Below, one piece after another: positions 1-5,559 of a stretch of 5,559 nt of DNA. The translations under genes and the position numbers were made by a program. Source of the DNA: a bacterium (GTDB lineage: Bacteria; JALSQH01); the NCBI GenBank assembly GCA_027004335.1, contig JALTID010000006.1, positions 1 to 5,559 of the forward strand. Reading direction: 5' to 3'. The first letter of the stretch is position 1. Each line of letters starts with the position of its first letter. Below the pieces are notes generated by a model. The model saw only the letters and a list, made by a program, of their open reading frames with translations, searched no databases and was not told the origin of the DNA.

Positions 1-1935
1 AAGAAATATTTAATTCTTTTCATTCTTCCAGTTTTTTTCCTTTTATTTGTTTCTTCATGCCATAAAAAGGAGGCGAAACATTCTCCCACAAAAGCTGAGA
101 GATGTGAAAAGGTTGTTACTTCTTTTCCCATAACAGTGACTGGTGTAGATGAACTTGACAAATATTGCAGCGGAGTTTCATTTTCTACTGAAAGTGTGGA
201 ACTCAATAAGAATGAGTATTACTTTATTCGTGATGTTAAAGGCATGCTTGATTCTCTTACCCCTCTTGGTAAAATGATTGGTTCCATCTTCTCTGGTGGG
301 GCTTCCGCTTCACCAGCATTCAAAACGAGTAGTGCAGAAACTAACGGGATCAAAGCCAATCTTAGTGCCACTATAAGTGATATGTTTCCATATATAGATG
401 ATGCTCTCAAGCGGATTAAATATTTCGTAGATTCAGGTGACTTTGACAAAATTAACTGGTATGTAAGTGGAGTAACATCTTCACTTGATCTTTCCTCCCT
501 TCCCAAATTGCTTAGAAATAACAATGTCCCTTCAGGGGTGAAATTTGATTTAAGCGGAGAATGGGGACCTGCGGAGATTTTATTTTTTGGAAGTGCTATT
601 GATGGGTTTTATGCCCTCTGGAAATTGATTGTGAGTCTTGATATGGGAATAGCAACTGATCTATATCAGATTTATGTTGATTATAATATGATGGTTGCTA
701 ATAATAGCGCTGACTTTGGTGGTTCTTATGCTCTACCACATTTTCTTGCCCATGTTCTGGGGAATCAAGATGATTTTCTCAACTGGGATAAGGATGGAGG
801 GGCGGAAATATTTGAAAATGATTTCAGGCTTTATCTCGATGCCTTCCTGAGTTTTCTTGTGGGACGGGAGGGTGAGGCTATTTTTGATACAGAGGGCAAC
901 GAGATAGTATTTGCCAATGAAGGATTTTATGAAGCCCTTAAAAAACGTCTGATATCTCCCGGGGAAAAGTCTGACTGGCTCATAAAAGTGATAGATAATG
1001 ATGGTGATGGAGAAATTTCTCAGGATGATTCAATTGTCATTGAATCATCCTATGCAGGTTCAGTGTCGGGAAACGGTATGAGGTGGGAAATCTCTGTACC
1101 AGTATCTTCCACAACTCTTTCAGAAATAGTGAATGTTCTTAAAAAAATGATTGATAGGCTGGAAGATTATAAAACACCTGAATATTCTATTGACCTTGGT
1201 AAAATTTTAACAGATATATTTGGTGATCTGGAAAGAGATTCTGACTATTCAGGGGGTTTCGTGAAAAATGTTCTCCCTGAAGGACTTGTTATGATTGACC
1301 CAGGGGCATTTTTTAGATCTGCAAAGGATATGAGGGGATTCAGATCTATTTTCCCTGTATGGTTTCCAAATCCAGCCTTGGGTAAAAATTGCAGTAGCAG
1401 ATTAGATTATTACTACACCTACGATGAGGAAGAAGGGTATTTTGATTACCTTATGGCTGCAGAGTACGAATTAAAGTTTAGTGCTGGTAGTTTTTATTCT
1501 CTTAAAGTCAAGATTGATCCTTCCAATGTGGCGTGTTATAGTTATGATTTTTCTTCAGATGATGTTCCCCATTTTGATGGGATATTCTCCTCTAAAGGTA
1601 CATTTACAGATCCTGTTGCAGCAGTATCTCAGTATCTTGCTATCCCTGTGGACAAAGCAGGTCCTATTGCTGCTGATAATGTTTTACCTCTACCAGGGGT
1701 GGATGTTGGAGAAGATAGTTATCCAGGGATTCTTCTCTATATGGATTTCCAGAGTCCTACCTTCTATGGATTTTTTAACATTGATGCCAGTAAATTCCCC
1801 TCTGATTGTAGGCCGGCAAATTTGGACAGTGAAACAGATGAGGATCTCCTGAACCAGATAAAGTTGAATGGCGCTGTAAATTGCTTTATCAACCACACCC
1901 TTGGTTTCATCTATTACCTTGTGGAAAATTATTGA
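1..1935 (+). CDS. Large secreted lipoprotein of unknown function with an EF-hand-like loop (5' end missing)
   Basis: The frame is open from base 1 to the TGA at 1933-1935, giving 644 visible residues. The true start lies upstream, probably only a codon or so away. Visible residues 1-20 are a signal peptide: two Lys, a long hydrophobic run, then the lipobox V-S-S-C with Cys at codon 20 (bases 58-60). This predicts export, lipidation and membrane anchoring. His at +2 rather than Asp would favour the outer membrane under the E. coli sorting rule. Residues 332-343 (994-1029) read D-N-D-G-D-G-E-I-S-Q-D-D, a good EF-hand calcium loop. Residues 263-274 (787-822) are a degenerate copy, D-K-D-G-G-A-E-I-F-E-N-D. 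Besides the lipidated Cys there are six others (35, 56, 464, 512, 603, 628), enough for three disulfides outside the cytoplasm. No transmembrane helix is obvious after the signal peptide. I do not recognise the family. A GTG at 136 would give a shorter product but would discard the signal peptide, so it is not the start. Confidence 0.85.
   Translation, partial: KKYLILFILPVFFLLFVSSCHKKEAKHSPTKAERCEKVVTSFPITVTGVDELDKYCSGVSFSTESVELNKNEYYFIRDVKGMLDSLTPLGKMIGSIFSGGASASPAFKTSSAETNGIKANLSATISDMFPYIDDALKRIKYFVDSGDFDKINWYVSGVTSSLDLSSLPKLLRNNNVPSGVKFDLSGEWGPAEILFFGSAIDGFYALWKLIVSLDMGIATDLYQIYVDYNMMVANNSADFGGSYALPHFLAHVLGNQDDFLNWDKDGGAEIFENDFRLYLDAFLSFLVGREGEAIFDTEGNEIVFANEGFYEALKKRLISPGEKSDWLIKVIDNDGDGEISQDDSIVIESSYAGSVSGNGMRWEISVPVSSTTLSEIVNVLKKMIDRLEDYKTPEYSIDLGKILTDIFGDLERDSDYSGGFVKNVLPEGLVMIDPGAFFRSAKDMRGFRSIFPVWFPNPALGKNCSSRLDYYYTYDEEEGYFDYLMAAEYELKFSAGSFYSLKVKIDPSNVACYSYDFSSDDVPHFDGIFSSKGTFTDPVAAVSQYLAIPVDKAGPIAADNVLPLPGVDVGEDSYPGILLYMDFQSPTFYGFFNIDASKFPSDCRPANLDSETDEDLLNQIKLNGAVNCFINHTLGFIYYLVENY
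994..1029 (+). other. EF-hand/dockerin-like calcium-binding loop inside the lipoprotein
   Basis: Twelve codons encode D-N-D-G-D-G-E-I-S-Q-D-D. Asp falls at loop positions 1, 3 and 5, Gly at 6, Ile at 8 and an acidic residue at 12, as in the canonical EF-hand loop (position 12 is more often Glu). A weaker match with the same Ile-8 and Asp-12 spacing lies at 787-822. Calcium binding is inferred from the motif alone. Confidence 0.7.
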
Positions 1936-2006
1936 CTCTGATGTAGAAAAACTGATGCCTATCTTGTGCGGGGTATAGGGGTAAGTGGATACAGTGTTAC
2001 TGAAGT

Positions 2007-2034
2007 TTGACTGATATTCTATCTTGAATATAAT
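2007..2034 (+). promoter_or_regulatory. Sigma70-type promoter of the metK-ahcY-pilZ operon
   Basis: The -35 is TTGACT (2007-2012, 5 of 6 to consensus) and the -10 is TATAAT (2029-2034, perfect), separated by 16 bp. The expected transcription start is near 2041, giving a leader of only about 21 nt before the metK ATG. That leaves no space for a SAM or SAH riboswitch, so any regulation at this promoter probably acts on initiation. No clear terminator separates it from the lipoprotein gene, so some read-through is possible. Confidence 0.75.
2014..2031. promoter_or_regulatory. Inverted repeat between -35 and -10 of the metK promoter, candidate operator
   Basis: ATATTC (2014-2019) and GAATAT (2026-2031) are perfect inverted copies separated by 6 bp. 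The repeat lies in the spacer and overlaps the first half of the -10, a classic place for a repressor of the dimeric winged-helix type. SahR, an ArsR-family repressor released by SAH, is known to control metK and ahcY in many Proteobacteria and is a reasonable candidate. The link is inferred from gene content, not from a verified motif match. A 6-bp AT-rich palindrome can also arise by chance. Confidence 0.4.
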
Positions 2035-2047
2035 ATCTCCAAATCTC

Positions 2048-2053
2048 AGGAGG
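2048..2053 (+). promoter_or_regulatory. Strong Shine-Dalgarno of metK
   Basis: A perfect AGGAGG lies 8 nt before the ATG at 2062. It fixes the metK start and predicts efficient translation. Confidence 0.9.
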
Positions 2054-2061
2054 ATATTTCT

Positions 2062-3226
2062 ATGCGAAAAGATTTTCTTTTTACCTCTGAATCTGTAACT
2101 GAGGGCCATCCAGACAAGATTGCTGATATAATCTCTGATTCCATTCTTGATGCCGTGATAGAGCAGGATAAGAATGGCAGAGTTGCCTGTGAAACTCTGG
2201 TAAAAACAGGTTTTGTACTCATTGCAGGAGAAATAACCACCAAAGCCCGGATAAGTTATTCAGAAATAGCAAGAAATGCCATAAAGGAGATCGGTTATAC
2301 ATCCTCCGAAATGGGATTTGATTGGGAAACCAGTGGAGTGATTGTTGCTATAGATAGACAATCTCCTGATATTGCAATGGGCGTGGATGCCCGGGAGGGT
2401 AAAGAACAGGGAGCGGGGGATCAGGGGATGATGTTTGGTTTTGCAGTGGATGAGACAGAAGAGTTAATGCCAGCACCAATAAGTTATGCCCATAAACTTG
2501 CCAGAAAACTTTCTGAGGTGAGAAAAAAAGGTACTGTTGATTTTTTAAGACCTGATGGAAAAACACAAGTTACTTTTAAGTATGAAAATGGCAAACCTGT
2601 TGAGATAACCGGGATAGTTGTTTCAACCCAGCATTCTCCAGGTGTGACTCAGGAACATGTTAAAGAAGCAGTGGTGGAAGAAGTGGTAAAAAAAGTCATC
2701 CCTTCAGAGCTTATGAAAAATACAAAGATTTTTGTAAATCCTACCGGTAGATTTGTAATTGGTGGTCCCAGAGGTGATACAGGTTTAACTGGGAGAAAGA
2801 TAATTGTAGACACTTATGGAGGGATGGGTCGTCATGGAGGTGGAGCTTTCTCTGGAAAGGATCCCAGCAAGGTAGATAGAAGTGCCAGTTACATGGTTAG
2901 ATATATTGCCAAGAATATTGTTGCTGCCGGACTGGCATCAAAATGTGAAGTACTTATTGCCTATGCCATAGGGGTAGCAGAACCCATCTCTCTTACAGTT
3001 GATACTTTTGGCACAGGGGTTATACCAGATGAGAAGATAGAAAAGATTGTCAGGGAAACATTTAAATTAAAGCCTGCAGAAATCATTGAGGAACTAAAGC
3101 TTCTCAGGCCCATTTACAGAAATACCGCTGCGTATGGTCATTTTGGTAGAAGTGAACCTCCGGATGTTTTTACCTGGGAGCAGACAGATAAAGTTGAAGA
3201 ATTAAAAGATAGAGCAGGAATTAGAT

Positions 3227-3228
<2 letters not shown>
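2062..3228 (+). CDS. metK: S-adenosylmethionine synthetase (methionine adenosyltransferase)
   Basis: MetK joins methionine and ATP to form S-adenosylmethionine, releasing phosphate and pyrophosphate, in the cytoplasm, usually as a tetramer with Mg2+ and K+. The 388-residue product has the usual bacterial length and aligns with E. coli MetK from end to end. The N-terminal [11 protein letters not shown] occupies residues 9-19, with the ATP/methionine-site His at 16. Family signature 1 (GAGDQG) is at 117-122 and signature 2 (GGGAFSGKD) at 259-267. The intervening GRFVIGGP and [14 protein letters not shown] stretches are also intact, and the C-terminus keeps the TAAYGHFGR motif. No key residue appears lost. 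The ATG at 2062 is supported by AGGAGG 8 nt upstream and by agreement with the family N-terminus. It is the first gene of a three-gene operon, with 9 nt separating it from ahcY. Confidence 0.98.
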
Positions 3229-4561
<1,333 letters not shown>

Positions 4562-4563
<2 letters not shown>

Positions 4564-4567
4564 GGTG
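4562..4567 (+). promoter_or_regulatory. Shine-Dalgarno of the PilZ gene overlapping the ahcY stop
   Basis: GAGGTG (4562-4567) shares two bases with the ahcY TGA (4561-4563) and lies 5 nt before the ATG at 4573. The stop-to-start gap is 9 nt, the same as at the metK-ahcY junction, again suggesting coupled translation. Confidence 0.8.
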
Positions 4568-4572
4568 AAAAA

Positions 4573-4950
4573 ATGCATGAGAGGAGAAGAGGCAAAAGAG
4601 TTCCTGTAAGGGTTTGGGCAGTTAATAATACCCAGAATGAATTCAGTGTCTGGTTTCCCGGTGAAAATCAGCCAGAGGATTTTAAATTTGCTTATTCTAC
4701 GAGGAACCTGAGTATTACAGGAGTCTTTCTTGAAAGCACCTATCCCGTCTCTGTGGGATCGATGCTGGATCTTGAATTAGGATTACCCACAGATGAAAAG
4801 GTGCGGATAAAGGGCCGAATTGTTAGAGTTGTAGATCCTGAAGACCTTGAAGAGGATGAGATCCCTGGAATGGGGATAGAATTTCTTCCTGAAAATGAGT
4901 ATCAGAGAGAAGTTATAAAAAAATTCGTTGAACTTTACAGTAAAAAGTAG
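4573..4950 (+). CDS. Small single-domain PilZ protein, probable cyclic di-GMP receptor
   Basis: The product is a 125-residue soluble protein made almost entirely of one PilZ domain. The two c-di-GMP contact motifs are visible: RRGKR at residues 5-9 (RxxxR) and NLSITG at 45-50 ([D/N]xSxxG). The strand pattern ends with PGMGIEF at 98-104, typical of the family, followed by a C-terminal helix. There is no signal peptide, membrane segment or output domain, so it probably acts by binding a partner once loaded with c-di-GMP. The overall pattern resembles the short PilZ proteins expanded in Myxococcus and other Deltaproteobacteria (TIGR02266 type), judged from memory. It is the last gene of the metK operon and lies just upstream of mraZ. 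What it controls cannot be read from the sequence; motility, surface behaviour or envelope growth are possibilities. Confidence 0.88.
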   Translation: MHERRRGKRVPVRVWAVNNTQNEFSVWFPGENQPEDFKFAYSTRNLSITGVFLESTYPVSVGSMLDLELGLPTDEKVRIKGRIVRVVDPEDLEEDEIPGMGIEFLPENEYQREVIKKFVELYSKK

Positions 4951-4967
4951 AAAATGGGACCATTTTT
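4951..4967 (+). terminator. Weak AT-rich hairpin after the PilZ gene, possible terminator
   Basis: AAAATGG (4951-4957) and CCATTTT (4960-4966) are perfect inverted copies directly after the PilZ stop codon, followed by one more T. The real loop would be about 4 nt, leaving a 6-bp stem rich in A-T. The T-run forms the 3' arm rather than a separate tail, so this is a poor intrinsic terminator. Further T-rich stretches follow at 4979-4998. Confidence 0.3.
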
Positions 4968-5075
4968 GCAGAACAGCGTTTTATTTTTAAGATTTTTTAT
5001 GCGTTATTTTCAAAATATAGGTAATTTTTACCATAACCACACAATATCTTGGCGTTTCCTTCTGATGTAACCCTC

Positions 5076-5093
5076 TTAAATTTTTTTAAAAAA
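5076..5093 (+). promoter_or_regulatory. A/T-only tract upstream of the mraZ promoter, possible UP element
   Basis: Eighteen consecutive A/T bases, including seven T then six A, lie about 10 bp upstream of the -35 hexamer. They cover roughly -62 to -45 relative to the predicted start. This is where the RNA polymerase alpha subunit contacts UP elements, and it would strengthen an already strong promoter. Confidence 0.45.
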
Positions 5094-5102
5094 GATTATC
5101 TC

Positions 5103-5131
5103 TTGACATTTGTTTTTCTCATTGCTAATAT
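5103..5131 (+). promoter_or_regulatory. Sigma70-type promoter of mraZ (start of the dcw cluster)
   Basis: The -35 is a perfect TTGACA (5103-5108). After a 17-bp spacer comes TAATAT (5126-5131), which matches the -10 consensus at the critical first, second and last positions (4 of 6). The expected start of transcription is near 5138, inside the first MraZ box, so bound MraZ would block polymerase directly. Confidence 0.75.
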
Positions 5132-5133
5132 AG

Positions 5134-5190
5134 TGGAGTAAAATGGTGTAAAGTGGAGTAGAGTGGTGGAAAGTGAAGTAGAAATTGGAG
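5134..5190 (+). promoter_or_regulatory. MraZ operator: tandem TGGNG boxes with 10-bp period
   Basis: Boxes read TGGAG (5134), TGGTG (5144), TGGAG (5154), TGGTG (5164) and TGAAG (5174), each followed by a 5-nt A-rich spacer. A sixth TGGAG at 5186 is 2 bp out of register. A and T alternate at the fourth position, and the first two 20-bp blocks match at 17 of 20 positions. E. coli MraZ binds TGGGN repeats separated by 5 nt at its own promoter, so the spacing is the same, one box per helical turn. The array begins just after the -10 and runs through the transcription start, the ribosome site and the first mraZ codons. This predicts autorepression. Confidence 0.85.
5155..5158 (+). promoter_or_regulatory. 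Ribosome binding site of mraZ embedded in the third MraZ box
   Basis: GGAG lies 7 nt before GTG 5166 (4 nt before GTG 5163). It is part of the operator box TGGAG at 5154-5158. A second GGAG at 5187-5190 has no ordinary start codon at the right distance in the mraZ frame, only ATC at 5196. Confidence 0.5.
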
Positions 5191-5559
5191 AAAAAATCTT
5201 AACTTCTTCTTTTGAGAAGAGTTTCCTGGGAACTTTTCCAAGCAAGGTAGATAGTAAAGGAAGAATGAATATCCCCGCATCTTTTAGAGATATAATTGCA
5301 GCATACTACAGGGATGAGCTTGCTATAACTACTTCTTTTGAGGACCCTGATGGGAGATTCCTTATTGCATTTCCACTTCCAGTGCTTGCCGAAAGACTTG
5401 AAAGGTTGAGAAAACTTATGGCTAAAGATGAGCCTATAAGGTCTCTTTTTGAACAATATGCAGGAGCTGTCAGAGTTCTTGTTGATTCTCAGGGAAGGAT
5501 TGTGATACCGAGAAGTCTAAGGGAAGGTAAGCTTTCAAATCATTTAATGGTGGTTGGTA
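5166..5559 (+). CDS. mraZ: MraZ transcriptional regulator of the dcw cluster (3' end missing)
   Basis: MraZ is a DNA-binding repressor of the AbrB-like swapped-hairpin fold that forms rings on its own promoter and controls the division and wall cluster. The two family DxxxR motifs are present: DSKGR at 5250-5264 and DSQGR at 5484-5498, each followed by an I-P-R/A strand (MNIPASFR, IVIPRSLR). The frame is open from 5142, where an in-frame TAA at 5139-5141 ends the upstream side, to the window end. No in-frame ATG exists before the conserved FLGTF (from 5223). The best start is GTG 5166 with GGAG 7 nt upstream; GTG 5163 is the alternative. Either adds about 19 residues before the usual MraZ N-terminus. 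The codon where Met normally sits (5220-5222) is AGT. About 112 core residues are visible, so roughly 30 are missing from a usual 140-150. The identity is very secure, the start much less so. Confidence 0.92.
   Translation, partial: MESEVEIGEKILTSSFEKSFLGTFPSKVDSKGRMNIPASFRDIIAAYYRDELAITTSFEDPDGRFLIAFPLPVLAERLERLRKLMAKDEPIRSLFEQYAGAVRVLVDSQGRIVIPRSLREGKLSNHLMVVG

Noticed and set aside
136-138. GTG as the start of the lipoprotein gene
   Set aside because: The frame stays open to base 1 and encodes a signal peptide with lipobox upstream; starting at 136 would remove the export signal, and no Shine-Dalgarno is evident there.
1481-1852. Second + strand open frame inside the lipoprotein gene
   Set aside because: It is a frame-shifted shadow rich in Leu/Ile from the coding sequence, without its own ribosome site.
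1957-1979. CCTAT/ATAGG inverted repeat after the lipoprotein gene as a terminator
   Set aside because: The stem is only 5 bp with a 12-nt loop and no T-tract follows.
1936-2061. SAM or SAH riboswitch upstream of metK
   Set aside because: The promoter sits only about 30 bp before the ATG, leaving about 21 nt of leader, and the upstream bases show no multi-helix layout.
1690-2109. Antisense open frame across the lipoprotein end and metK start
   Set aside because: It overlaps two well-supported coding regions and the metK promoter on the other strand, and its translation shows no recognisable motif.
5020-5032. GGTAA-TTT-TTACC hairpin as operator or terminator
   Set aside because: Arms of 5 bp in very AT-rich DNA are expected by chance, and there is no T-tail or promoter beside it.
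5131-5190. CRISPR or simple satellite repeat
   Set aside because: The 10-bp periodic units are far too short for CRISPR, and their TGGNG core, position on the promoter and the following mraZ gene identify an MraZ operator.
5199-5456. Antisense open frame over mraZ
   Set aside because: The + strand clearly encodes MraZ with both DxxxR motifs here; the antisense frame shows no motif.

Overview
The window looks like chromosomal DNA of a Gram-negative, fairly AT-rich bacterium. The evidence is a large secreted lipoprotein, sigma70-type promoters, a bacterial-type SAM cycle pair (metK, ahcY) and the front end of a division/cell-wall (dcw) cluster. The small PilZ protein resembles the single-domain PilZ proteins common in Deltaproteobacteria and Myxococcota. 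I therefore lean towards an uncultured deltaproteobacterium-like lineage, but this is inference from family resemblance only. All genes read on the + strand.

Layout. (1) 1-1935: the 3' part of a long gene for an unrecognised lipoprotein. The window opens inside its signal peptide; the lipobox Cys is codon 20, and an EF-hand-like calcium loop lies mid-protein. (2) 1936-2061: a short intergenic region with a near-consensus promoter (TTGACT, 16 bp, TATAAT). A 6-6-6 inverted repeat sits inside the promoter, and a perfect AGGAGG ribosome site follows. (3) 2062-4950: a tight three-gene operon, metK (SAM synthetase), ahcY (S-adenosylhomocysteine hydrolase) and a PilZ-domain gene. Each junction is 9 nt long, with the Shine-Dalgarno fused to the preceding stop codon. 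(4) 4951-5165: an AT-rich intergenic region holding a weak possible terminator, an A/T tract and a strong promoter (TTGACA, 17 bp, TAATAT). From 5134 there is a striking ~10-bp-periodic array of TGGNG boxes, the MraZ operator. (5) 5166-5559: the 5' part of mraZ, cut off by the window end. It appears to start at a GTG inside the operator array.

How the genes work together. MetK makes SAM; AhcY removes the SAH left by methyltransferases, so the first two genes form a methyl-cycle unit. The third gene probably binds cyclic di-GMP, and its role with the other two is unknown. The mraZ promoter carries its own repressor's binding sites across the transcription start, the ribosome site and the first codons, which suggests tight autoregulation of the downstream dcw cluster. 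I found no RNA genes, mobile elements or CRISPR arrays. The least explained items are the large lipoprotein, the metK promoter palindrome and the mraZ operator/start overlap.
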